Source of the DNA: Bacteroidetes bacterium UBA2475
Lineage (GTDB): Bacteria; Bacteroidota; Bacteroidia; B-17B0; Aurantibacillaceae
DNA length: 64,000 nt
Direction of reading: 5' to 3'
Assembly (NCBI GenBank): GCA_002342065.1
Contig: DDPF01000005.1
Coordinates: forward strand, 62,001-126,000
Within the stretch, counting starts at the first letter, position 1, and each line of letters starts with the position of its first letter. The notes under the pieces are model-generated. The model had not been told where the DNA came from. It did not search any database and was given only the letters and a program-made list of their open reading frames with translations. Shown piece by piece: positions 9,749-17,624 of this stretch. The translations under genes and the position numbers were made by a program.

Positions 9749-9767
9749 GTTCCGACGTTTTCGGAAC
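9749..9767 (-). promoter_or_regulatory. Hairpin in the pnp 5' leader
   Basis: A perfect seven-base stem, GTTCCGA with TCGGAAC around a five-base loop, ends 17 bases upstream of the pnp ATG. It has no T tail, so it is unlikely to be a terminator. It could block the ribosome site or serve as a processing or autoregulation element; that role is inferred only. Confidence 0.4.
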
Positions 9768-9795
9768 GGGTTTATATTTTGTTTTTTAGTTTCCT

Positions 9796-9831
9796 AATAA
9801 AAAAGGCATTTCGAAAAAAATTCGAAATGCC
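9796..9831 (-). terminator. Rho-independent terminator of rpsO
   Basis: An eleven-base perfect stem (GGCATTTCGAA / TTCGAAATGCC at 9805-9815 and 9821-9831) is followed on the minus strand by T6-A-T-T. It lies 28 bases after the rpsO stop. Confidence 0.85.
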
Positions 9832-9858
9832 CTCTCTTAATAATTCTGCACCGTAAAA

Positions 9859-10128
9859 TTATTTACGGATATCTAATGTTTTGATGATAGCACGGTAACG
9901 CATTAGGTCATTTTTCTTTAAATAATCTAATAACGCACGACGCTTACCTACTAAGTTCAATAAAGAACGTTGTGTGCCAAAATCTTTTTTGTTATTTTTT
10001 AAATGACCAGTTAAGTGATCGATACGTAGAGTAAATAACGCGATTTGCGATTCTGAGCTCCCGGTATTTTTTTCAGCTCCTCCGTGTTTTTTGAAAATGT
10101 CTTTCTTTACTTGTGATGATAAATACAT
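9859..10128 (-). CDS. rpsO: 30S ribosomal protein S15
   Basis: At 89 residues this is the standard S15 length. Signatures are GSSESQIALFTLRIDHLTGHL, then HLKNNKKDFGTQRSLLNLVGKRR and LLDYLKKNDLMRYRAII. It binds 16S rRNA helices early in assembly of the small-subunit platform. It has a good promoter 24 bases upstream and a terminator downstream, so it can be a single transcription unit. Confidence 0.98.
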   Translation of the reverse strand: MYLSSQVKKDIFKKHGGAEKNTGSSESQIALFTLRIDHLTGHLKNNKKDFGTQRSLLNLVGKRRALLDYLKKNDLMRYRAIIKTLDIRK

Positions 10129-10151
10129 TGTTGTCGTTTTTTTTAAGGATA

Positions 10152-10180
10152 CAAAGATAGCATTATTTAAAGAAGTCCAA
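10152..10180 (-). promoter_or_regulatory. Bacteroidota-type promoter of rpsO
   Basis: On the minus strand TTG (10178-10180) is followed after 18 bases by TATCTTTG (10152-10159), a perfect TAnnTTTG -7 element. The ATG lies 24 bases downstream. Confidence 0.7.
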
Positions 10181-10191
10181 AAATTATTTGC

Positions 10192-10323
10192 CTAATTCTT
10201 CACTATTTTAGACACTTTTATAGCTTTTTCGCCCTCTTTTATATACACAAAATAGATGCCTTTTGCCTCATTATTTAATGAAATTATGTTTTTTTCAGAG
10301 GTAACTATCTGTTTTTTAAGCAA
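10192..10323 (-). pseudogene. Remnant of a T9SS type-A sorting domain
   Basis: The minus strand encodes KNIISLNNEAKGIYFVYI and then EGEKAIKVSKIVKN before a TAG. This is the last ~40 residues of a T9SS type-A C-terminal domain. It closely resembles the end of the intact gene just upstream (EISLNDQSNGVYLIYV, SKVVKQ). Homology stops abruptly at about 10323, where no start or longer frame is present. The fragment lies downstream of that gene's own terminator. It is best read as the tail of a lost neighbouring secreted-protein gene. Confidence 0.7.
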
Positions 10324-10352
10324 AACGCTAATGTGGCACAGGATTTTACAAA

Positions 10353-10383
10353 AAAAGCCCTTACTTTTTTTGTAAGGGCTTTT
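10353..10383 (-). terminator. Terminator of the T9SS Ig-like protein gene
   Basis: A twelve-base perfect stem (AAAAGCCCTTAC with GTAAGGGCTTTT) around seven T, followed on the minus strand by T-rich sequence. It lies 20 bases after the stop at 10404. Confidence 0.85.
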
Positions 10384-10403
10384 AAAAGATATGTAGATCT
10401 AAA

Positions 10404-12977
10404 TTATTGTTTTACAACTTTAGAAACATGAATTGTTTTATTATTCTCTGTCACGTAAATAAGATAAACCCCGTTTGATTGATCATTTAAACTTATCTCA
10501 TTTTTTCCGGAATTGATCTTTTGTGTTTTAACTTTTGCACCAAGAACATTATAAATATCAATACCAATAATACCGGTTGAATTTGAAATATCTAACGTAA
10601 ACACACCGTTAGTTGGATTTGGAAAAATACTTATTAAAGCAGATGAACTTGTATTTTCGTGAATACCCACACAGGCATTGACGGTTTGTATTAATGTTCT
10701 TGTATGTGTACAACCAAAATTGTTCATACCAACTATGGTATAAGTTGCTGATACTGTTGGTGAACTAACCAACGAAGGAGAATTAACAAAAGTTGAGGTA
10801 AAAATACCTACCCCGGGATTAGTATAGAAAGTGTAGCTTGAAGTTCCACCTGCAGTTAGTGTAGTAGTTTCCCCAGAACATATAACGCTAGGAATGTTTA
10901 CCGCTGTGATTGTTGGATTTGGATTTACTACTAAACTAATACTTTGTGAACCAACACAACCAAGCGAATTGGTTCCTGCAATTGAATACGAAGTTGTAAC
11001 CGAAGGTGTAACATTAATATTAATCGCATTCGACCCTGTACTCCAGGTATAAGAATTGGCACCACCCGCTAAAAGATTAGCAGTATTACCTAAACAGATT
11101 GAAGTAGGACTGCCAATACTTATTGATGGTATATTCATAGCAACTGCTACTGTGCCGGTACTATTACAACCAATACTATTTGTTCCAACAACACTATATG
11201 TAGTGGCAACGGTTGGGTTAGCAGTTGTTACTGTAGTTGTTGCCGCAGTACTCCATGTATAAGTATTTCCGCCGCTTGCAGTTAAACTAACAGGGCTTCC
11301 AGGACAAACTGCTGTTGGGCTTGCAACTGCAGTTACAGTTGGCGAAGGATTAATTGCAAGAGAAATAGATGTGCTTGCCAAACAACCAACACTGTTAGTT
11401 CCAATAACAGAATAAGTTGTTGCAACCGTTGGTGATACAGCAATAGTTGGTGATATTGGACCTGTATTCCATGTATAAGTGCTGGCGCCAACACCACTTA
11501 AGGTCATCGATGCGCCATCACAAACTATTGATGAAGGGCTTGTAGCACTTATGGTTGTTGTATGTGAGAAGATGCCATCAATTTCAAAATAACCTAAATT
11601 CTGTGTTAAGCTGCTTATAAATCCACCTCCAATAACAGAAGTATAATAAATAGTGGTTGGCACAAATGGAGCAGGAGATGCAGCTACAGGAAAATAACCG
11701 GTAACCGAATTTGTAGGTTGAGCTAAACCAATGTAATAAGTGCCGGGTAATAAATTCTGTGGTGTCAAAGTAAATGTTTGTATTAAACCATACATAGGCG
11801 CAGTAATTGTTATTGTATTTGTTGTGGCTAAAATAACCCCGCCCGAATTCATTAAAACAGCATAAACAGAATTACCTGCGTTTTGTGTTGCAGCACCGAT
11901 CCTTACACCAATAGCATTTAATGTAGATGCTATAGGGGTTATCATTCTACTGGCAATAATTCCAGATGCAGTATTAAAACCAACCGAGCTCGAAAAGATC
12001 TGGCTTGGTTGCATTTGACACCAGGTATTACAGGTTACACTTTGTGTATATACTTTTTGGTCATTTAAAAGATTCTGATCCGGCAAGGTGGAAACCGATA
12101 TGGTATTTATACCACCAGCAGTTGGATTAAAAGATGCAAAATTAACTTGTATGCTTGATCCTGCAGCTAACGTAGAAATTGTTTGAGTATTTGCAAAGGT
12201 ATTTGCACCTCCAATATTTAGTGAAATAGGAATGTTTGTTAATAGAGTATTACTCGCATTTTTTATTACTGCGCTTATAGTATGAGGCGAATTAAAACTA
12301 CCAACAACTTTACCCGGGGCAATAATACCTGTAACTTGCACGTCATTAGAAGCTGAGTTAGCAGCACCAAAAATAAAACAAGGTCTGAAATTAGTATTAC
12401 CTAAAATGGTTGGAGCAGGAGCGATAGTTGTAGATGCACTTGCGCCACCCACAGGCATTGTATTATCAGCAGCATAAGTTGCAAAACCAGTACTATATGG
12501 TCCGGCACAAGCCCAGTCAAAGGCAACATATATTCCACCACCTGTATAAGTGAATGTAGGCGCTAAGGCAAGATTAATTGATGTGGTTCCTGCAGAAACA
12601 GGAACTGTCATATTACCATTGTATACTGTAGCCATACCTGTAATTACAGTAGCCCATGAAGTACCTTTTAAATAACTAACATCATTGGTGTTTTGAAGAT
12701 AAACAGTAAAACTACCTGTTACCGGAACTCCTGTAACTCCTGTTGTAAGAGTAAAACCAAGCGATGAAACATTGGTTCCTGTTACTAATGCAGTTAATTC
12801 TGATGCCGGAACTAGGTAACAACCTCTTAAAAAAGCATGTGATGCGTTTCCGTTTGGAGCTCTTGATTGTGTTGTAGCTCCATTTCCTACCGGAGCAACC
12901 ACTGAAAGATTAACCTGGCCAAAAACTGAGCTCAGACTTGTAAGTAAAGCAAATAGGATCAAGTAAATTTTTTTCAT
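10404..12977 (-). CDS. T9SS-secreted Ig-like repeat protein with type-A sorting domain
   Basis: An 857-residue extracellular protein. It has a signal peptide (MKKIYLILFALLTSLSSVFG), a ~480-residue N-terminal region built of BACON/CARDB-like beta domains (VTGIIAPGKVVGSFNSPHTI), and four Ig-like repeats of ~75 residues, each with a cysteine, then YTWST and a second cysteine (ICLGNTANLLAGG, VICSGETTTLTAGG). It ends in a type-A CTD (SIFPNPTNGVFTLDIS, GVYLIYVTENNKTIHVSKVV). The CTD directs passage through the T9SS and attachment to the surface. The function is unknown; adhesion or matrix is plausible. The Ig repeats resemble those of the giant protein at 38771. Confidence 0.88.
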   Translation of the reverse strand: MKKIYLILFALLTSLSSVFGQVNLSVVAPVGNGATTQSRAPNGNASHAFLRGCYLVPASELTALVTGTNVSSLGFTLTTGVTGVPVTGSFTVYLQNTNDVSYLKGTSWATVITGMATVYNGNMTVPVSAGTTSINLALAPTFTYTGGGIYVAFDWACAGPYSTGFATYAADNTMPVGGASASTTIAPAPTILGNTNFRPCFIFGAANSASNDVQVTGIIAPGKVVGSFNSPHTISAVIKNASNTLLTNIPISLNIGGANTFANTQTISTLAAGSSIQVNFASFNPTAGGINTISVSTLPDQNLLNDQKVYTQSVTCNTWCQMQPSQIFSSSVGFNTASGIIASRMITPIASTLNAIGVRIGAATQNAGNSVYAVLMNSGGVILATTNTITITAPMYGLIQTFTLTPQNLLPGTYYIGLAQPTNSVTGYFPVAASPAPFVPTTIYYTSVIGGGFISSLTQNLGYFEIDGIFSHTTTISATSPSSIVCDGASMTLSGVGASTYTWNTGPISPTIAVSPTVATTYSVIGTNSVGCLASTSISLAINPSPTVTAVASPTAVCPGSPVSLTASGGNTYTWSTAATTTVTTANPTVATTYSVVGTNSIGCNSTGTVAVAMNIPSISIGSPTSICLGNTANLLAGGANSYTWSTGSNAININVTPSVTTSYSIAGTNSLGCVGSQSISLVVNPNPTITAVNIPSVICSGETTTLTAGGTSSYTFYTNPGVGIFTSTFVNSPSLVSSPTVSATYTIVGMNNFGCTHTRTLIQTVNACVGIHENTSSSALISIFPNPTNGVFTLDISNSTGIIGIDIYNVLGAKVKTQKINSGKNEISLNDQSNGVYLIYVTENNKTIHVSKVVKQ

Positions 12978-13017
12978 TTTTTTTTCATTTTATAGATAAA
13001 TATATAAAAATTTTTTA

Positions 13018-13047
13018 TTCGTCTAACATTTTTAACGTTTAGACGAA
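13018..13047. repeat. Inverted repeat upstream of the T9SS Ig-like gene
   Basis: TTCGTCTAA (13018-13026) and TTAGACGAA (13039-13047) are perfect complements around a 12-base spacer. They lie 41-70 bases upstream of the ATG at 12977. It has no T tail on either side of terminator quality. It could be an operator or a leader hairpin. Confidence 0.4.
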
Positions 13048-13104
13048 ATGTATCTACAACGATGCAGGTCAGCATTCATAAGGCTTGTACGATAGTTGAT
13101 AAAA

Positions 13105-13130
13105 TAAAAAAAGCTTCCTAAATGGAAGCT
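13105..13130 (-). terminator. Terminator of the transaldolase gene
   Basis: A seven-base stem, AGCTTCC / GGAAGCT (13112-13118 and 13124-13130), is followed by seven T on the minus strand. It lies 27 bases after the stop. Confidence 0.8.
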
Positions 13131-13156
13131 CTTTATTTTTGATAAAAATGCGCTGA

Positions 13157-13804
13157 TTATTTTTTTGCGTCTGCTAAAAATTGAGCAAGACCAATATCCG
13201 TTAATGGATGTTTTAATAAAGCTGTAATTGCACTTAAAGGCGCAGTTATAACATCTGCACCAATTTTAGCACACTCAATAATATGCATTGGGTGACGAAC
13301 GCTGGCTGCTAAAATTTCAGTTTCGTAACCATAGTTATCATAAATAATGCGGATATCTTCTATCAGTTTTAAACCGTCTGTACTAACATCGTCTAACCTG
13401 CCAATAAAAGGCGACATATAAGTAGCTCCTGCTTTTGCTGCCAATAAAGCTTGTCCTGCAGAGAATACTAAAGTGCAATTTGTTTTAATGCCTGCCTCAG
13501 TAAAATATTTAATGGCTTTAACACCATCTTTTATCATAGGTATTTTTACAACAATACGCGGATGTAATTTAGCCAAAGCTTCGCCTTCTTTAACCATACC
13601 GTCAAAATCAGTAGAAATAACTTCAGCGCTTACATCACCTGTAACAATATTGCATATATCTACATAGTGTTTTAAAATATTTTCCTGGCCTTTAATACCT
13701 TCTTTCGCCATAAGCGATGGGTTTGTGGTTACACCGTCCAAAACACCAAGATCTTGTGCTTCCTTAATTTGAGCCAGGTTGGCTGTATCGATAAAAAATT
13801 TCAT
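13157..13804 (-). CDS. tal: Transaldolase, small (TalC/Fsa) type
   Basis: A 215-residue single-domain TIM barrel of the short transaldolase/fructose-6-phosphate aldolase group. Seen are MKFFIDTANLAQIKEAQDLG, GVTTNPSLMAKEG, the catalytic Schiff-base lysine in RIVVKIPM, NCTLVFSAGQALLAAKAGA and the IGRLDD loop. It would transfer a three-carbon unit between sedoheptulose-7-phosphate and glyceraldehyde-3-phosphate in the non-oxidative pentose phosphate pathway. Ribulose-phosphate epimerase from the same pathway lies at 45130. Sequence alone does not fully separate transaldolase from aldolase. Confidence 0.92.
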   Translation of the reverse strand: MKFFIDTANLAQIKEAQDLGVLDGVTTNPSLMAKEGIKGQENILKHYVDICNIVTGDVSAEVISTDFDGMVKEGEALAKLHPRIVVKIPMIKDGVKAIKYFTEAGIKTNCTLVFSAGQALLAAKAGATYMSPFIGRLDDVSTDGLKLIEDIRIIYDNYGYETEILAASVRHPMHIIECAKIGADVITAPLSAITALLKHPLTDIGLAQFLADAKK

Positions 13805-13893
13805 AGTTAAATTATTTTTGCAGGCATAAAGTTATGCAATTGATAAAGAGTTTTTTCGAAAATACTATCAACACTTGGGTTGATTTGTAAACA

Positions 13894-15120
13894 CTATACA
13901 TTACAATTTTGAGAACAAAGCCAAGAAGTACTCCATGCACTTTGAAAATTAAAGCCACCGGTGATCCCGTCAATATTTAAAACCTCACCACAAAAAAATA
14001 AATTAGGCACCAGTTTACTTTGCATGGTCTTAAAATCTATTTCTTTTAAATTTACACCACCACAGGTTACAAATTCTTCTTTAAAAGTAGTTTTACCTTC
14101 CATTTTAAATTCGCTGTTACAAAGTTGCTCGGTTAATTTATTAATTTGCTTATAACTTATCTCTGCCCAGGGTTTAGTATTATCAATAGCTGCCGAGTGG
14201 CATAAAAATTCCCACAATCTTTTTGGAAGGTCAAATAAAGGATTAGTATATGGAAGCGCCTTGTGTTTTTCTTTTTGAGTTTGTTTTAAAACAACATCTA
14301 CCTCGTTTGGTTTTAATGGAAATACCCAATTCACAAAAATGCCGGCATTATAATGTAATTCGTAAAATTCTTTTGCAGCAAATGCCGAAAGTTTTAAAAC
14401 TGCAGGGCCACTTAAACCCCAATGGGTAATTAAAACCGGACCGCTATAATTTAGTTTACTGCCTGCTATTTTAACCTGTACATTTTGTACGCTTATTCCT
14501 TGCAGATCTTTTTTTATTTCTTCGTGGGGCAAATTAATGGTGAATAAACTCGGTATTGGTTCATTAATAACATGCCCAAGATCTTTAATAATATTATAGG
14601 CAGAAAGTTTGTTATGTCCGCCCAGCGCGCAAATAACGGCATTTGCAGAATAAGTGATCTGATCTGTCTTTATAATAAAAAGATCATCTTGTTTTTGAAT
14701 GGAAAGAACATCACAAGAAATTTTTATTTCAATATTAAGTTCAGAAGTCAACTTTAAAAAAAGATCAACTATGGTTTGGCTGCTATTAGAGTAAGGAAAC
14801 ATTCTACCATCTTCTTCCGTTCTTAAAACAACGCCTTGCTGCCTGAACCATTCAATAGTTTCTGATACACTGAATTTCGAAAATACCTGTTGTAATTCTT
14901 TATTCCCTCTGGGATAATTTTTTACCAGTTCAGAATTTTCAAAGCAATGATGGGTAACATTGCACCTGCCGCCTCCCGAAACTTTTACCTTTGATAATAA
15001 CTTATTTGTTTTTTCCAAAATGGTAATAGCATAATCAGGTTTACGCAAGGCTAAATTAATAGCAGCAAAAAACCCTGCAGCGCCACCGCCAATTACAATT
15101 ATTTTTTTTTTATAGCTGAT
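13894..15120 (-). CDS. HI0933/YhiN-family flavoprotein with apparent ATC start
   Basis: A 408-residue FAD-dependent oxidoreductase-like protein. Key features are the dinucleotide motif VIGGGAAGFFAA near the N-terminus, SGGGRCNVTH, GLSGPAVLKLSAF and the C-terminal FCGEVLNIDGITGGFNFQSAW. The first canonical start in frame, TTG at 15048, would cut off the FAD motif, so it cannot be right. The frame is open upstream but has no ATG, GTG or TTG before the stop at 15127-15129. The best start is ATC at 15118-15120. It shares one base with the TAA of the RND gene, exactly where TAATG coupling is expected, and gives (M)SYKKKIIVIGGG. The enzyme's substrate is unknown. Confidence 0.82.
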   Translation of the reverse strand: MSYKKKIIVIGGGAAGFFAAINLALRKPDYAITILEKTNKLLSKVKVSGGGRCNVTHHCFENSELVKNYPRGNKELQQVFSKFSVSETIEWFRQQGVVLRTEEDGRMFPYSNSSQTIVDLFLKLTSELNIEIKISCDVLSIQKQDDLFIIKTDQITYSANAVICALGGHNKLSAYNIIKDLGHVINEPIPSLFTINLPHEEIKKDLQGISVQNVQVKIAGSKLNYSGPVLITHWGLSGPAVLKLSAFAAKEFYELHYNAGIFVNWVFPLKPNEVDVVLKQTQKEKHKALPYTNPLFDLPKRLWEFLCHSAAIDNTKPWAEISYKQINKLTEQLCNSEFKMEGKTTFKEEFVTCGGVNLKEIDFKTMQSKLVPNLFFCGEVLNIDGITGGFNFQSAWSTSWLCSQNCNV

Positions 15121-17390
15121 TATTTTTTCTTTTTACTGTAAATTAAAAATAACAGAACCGGTAATAAAAAAATATCGGCAAGCACAGCAATTATTACTGT
15201 TATACAAATTAAGAAACCGAAATAAAAGGTGCTCTGAAAGTCACTGGTCATAAGTGTTACAAAGCCCCCCAATAAAATAAATGTTGTTAATATAATTGGT
15301 TTTCCTGTTTCAAAATAAGTACGTTTAAAAGCATACATTAAACTTTTGCCATAACCCAATTCTATTTTTAAGCGCGAAATAAAATGTATGGTATCATCAG
15401 TTGCAATACCAAAAGCAATACTAAATACCAAAGAGGTGGCTGCTTTTAACTCTATGCCAGCATAACCCATTATACCACCAATAATAACCAACGGTATAAC
15501 GTTTGGTATTATAAAAACCAACACCATACGCCAACTGCGGTGAAGAAAGAATGTGAGTATACCAATAACCAACAACGAGAATAAAAAACCCTGCGTCATA
15601 TTATTTACCATATACTCGTTATTCCTGTCAATTAAATGTGCCGCTCCTGTAATTTCAAATTGTAACAAATTGGTGTTCACATTTTTTTCGATAAATGCAA
15701 TTAAATTAAGGTTGTGTTGTGTTGCCTGTAAACTGCCCATATCCCTGATCTTAGCACTGATCCTGGTTTTTAACCCATCGGTAGTTATCAAACGTTTTAC
15801 ATCTCTATTCTTTTTATTGTTCTTTAATTGTTTGGAAATTGGTTCGTAATCTTCACTCCCCGGAAATTTTAAATTGTAATCGCTATTAGAGTTTTGGTAA
15901 ATAGATCTTACTAAGCTCGATGGCGACAGTAAAAATCCGGCATCGTATTCTTTCCGTATAAAATCATCTACTTTGTTTAGTTCTGTTATTACGTCATAAT
16001 CCCAAACCGATTTGTTTTTATCCTTTACAGTAATCAAGATCTCAAATGGCCTTACGCCACTATAGTTTTTATCAAAGAACATAAAATCTTGTTTTATTTT
16101 TACTTTATCGCTGAGGTCTTCTAATAAAATATTATTTACTTTTATTTTAGTTATGCCTATTACTGATAAAACAAGTATAACTCCAGAGATCACCAATATT
16201 GTTTTTTGATGCCGGAAGATCCAGAACAAACCGGTTCGCATTAAGTTATGCGTTCGGTTATTTGTGCCATGCACCGTAACTAATTTTTTGGGAGTGAAAA
16301 AATATAATAGCGATGGTAACAACGTGTAGGTTAAAATAAAAGCAATTGTAACCCCAATTGAAGTATAAATGCCAAATTCTTTTATGGGTTTTATGCTTGA
16401 AAAAAGTAACGATAAAAATCCCACAACAGTTGTAAGTAAAGTTAGGAAGGTAGGAAAACCAACTTCTTTTAAGATCAACGGATAAATTTTTCCGCGATCT
16501 GTACCTTTAGCTAATTCTTCAAAATACTTTGAAAAAAAATGAACTACATCACTCATGCCTGCAATAAATATCATGGTGGGCAACATTACCGTCATTATGT
16601 CTATGGATTTGCCGCAGAGTTTCATTATTCCTAATGTCCATAAAATAGAAATAAGCACAATAATAACCGGCACCACAATGCCGTAAAAACTTCTAAAACT
16701 GAACCATAAAAAAAGAACGATCACCACAAACGACAAACAAATAAAAACAACAAATTCTTTTTGGAGATTTTTGAGGTATACGTTTTGCGCAAAGATCCTT
16801 CCAACAAAATGGATCTCATCAAAATTAAAATCCTTTAACGTGCGTTCGATACCCGTTGCAAGCGAATCGCTTTTTAGTTTGGTTAAAAGATCATCTGTTT
16901 TTATATAAATACTAATTGATTTCGCGTTAAGCGGAAAAAAGGAACCCACCAAATGGGCTGACTGGTATATGGCAATACTGTCTTCTTTATAAAGTTCCTC
17001 GTTCTGAAAATGGAGAACACTTGTTTGCACCGGCACAATTCCGCCTAAAGAAAGTGTTTTTAAATTAGTGGGTGAAGTTACCCTTTGAACATATCTAAGG
17101 CGAGATAATTGCCTAGTCAGACTATCTACTTTTAATAAAAAATCCTTTTTAAAAATACCTTTATTGTTCTCTACTGCAACAAGTGCAAACTCATTATCGT
17201 ACTCAAAAGTTTTGCGGTAGTTGTTATAAACCTCTAATTCGTGGTCTTCGTTAGGGAAAAAAGCCTCAAAATCATAATCAAACTTAATGTTTTGTAACTT
17301 GTAAACGCAGAAAAGAGAGAATACAAGAACAAAAACAATTATTATTAAATTATATGTTTTTTGATTTCTAATGACCGCAAATTTACACAA
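15120..17390 (-). CDS. RND superfamily (MMPL-type) exporter
   Basis: A 756-residue inner-membrane protein with two repeated halves. Each half has one helix, a large periplasmic loop and a bundle of five helices; the bundles lie at about residues 210-365 and 605-750. GMSDVVHFFSKYFEELAKG and FGIATDDTIHFISRLKIELG are the matching helix-4/loop segments of the two halves, typical of MMPL/hydrophobe exporters. The substrate is unknown; lipids or hopanoids are common for this group. The start is a TTG at 17390, since a TAG precedes it directly. It is followed in the same unit by the flavoprotein gene. Confidence 0.87.
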   Translation of the reverse strand: MCKFAVIRNQKTYNLIIIVFVLVFSLFCVYKLQNIKFDYDFEAFFPNEDHELEVYNNYRKTFEYDNEFALVAVENNKGIFKKDFLLKVDSLTRQLSRLRYVQRVTSPTNLKTLSLGGIVPVQTSVLHFQNEELYKEDSIAIYQSAHLVGSFFPLNAKSISIYIKTDDLLTKLKSDSLATGIERTLKDFNFDEIHFVGRIFAQNVYLKNLQKEFVVFICLSFVVIVLFLWFSFRSFYGIVVPVIIVLISILWTLGIMKLCGKSIDIMTVMLPTMIFIAGMSDVVHFFSKYFEELAKGTDRGKIYPLILKEVGFPTFLTLLTTVVGFLSLLFSSIKPIKEFGIYTSIGVTIAFILTYTLLPSLLYFFTPKKLVTVHGTNNRTHNLMRTGLFWIFRHQKTILVISGVILVLSVIGITKIKVNNILLEDLSDKVKIKQDFMFFDKNYSGVRPFEILITVKDKNKSVWDYDVITELNKVDDFIRKEYDAGFLLSPSSLVRSIYQNSNSDYNLKFPGSEDYEPISKQLKNNKKNRDVKRLITTDGLKTRISAKIRDMGSLQATQHNLNLIAFIEKNVNTNLLQFEITGAAHLIDRNNEYMVNNMTQGFLFSLLVIGILTFFLHRSWRMVLVFIIPNVIPLVIIGGIMGYAGIELKAATSLVFSIAFGIATDDTIHFISRLKIELGYGKSLMYAFKRTYFETGKPIILTTFILLGGFVTLMTSDFQSTFYFGFLICITVIIAVLADIFLLPVLLFLIYSKKKK

Positions 17391-17570
17391 CTATGAGCAA
17401 GAGGCAATTTAAAATTTATCTAATTTTTTTGTTAACTAGCTTTTTGGCTGCAAATTCGTTAGATTTTTTAAGATAGCTAAAACTATCTTTCCAAAATCTG
17501 CCTCTTTTCGCTCAAAAACATACGTTAACAAATTCATTACATAAAATTTAAACAGCCTCTAATAAAAACT

Positions 17571-17578
17571 TATATTTG
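17571..17578 (+). promoter_or_regulatory. Possible -7 element of pruA
   Basis: TATATTTG is a perfect TAnnTTTG box 46 bases upstream of the pruA ATG. The expected upstream TTG is only TTA at the right spacing. The rest of the 234-base gap 17391-17624 shows nothing recognisable. Confidence 0.5.
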
Positions 17579-17624
17579 AGACTTGTTTAATTAAACTTTA
17601 AATTCAATTATAAACCTAAATATT

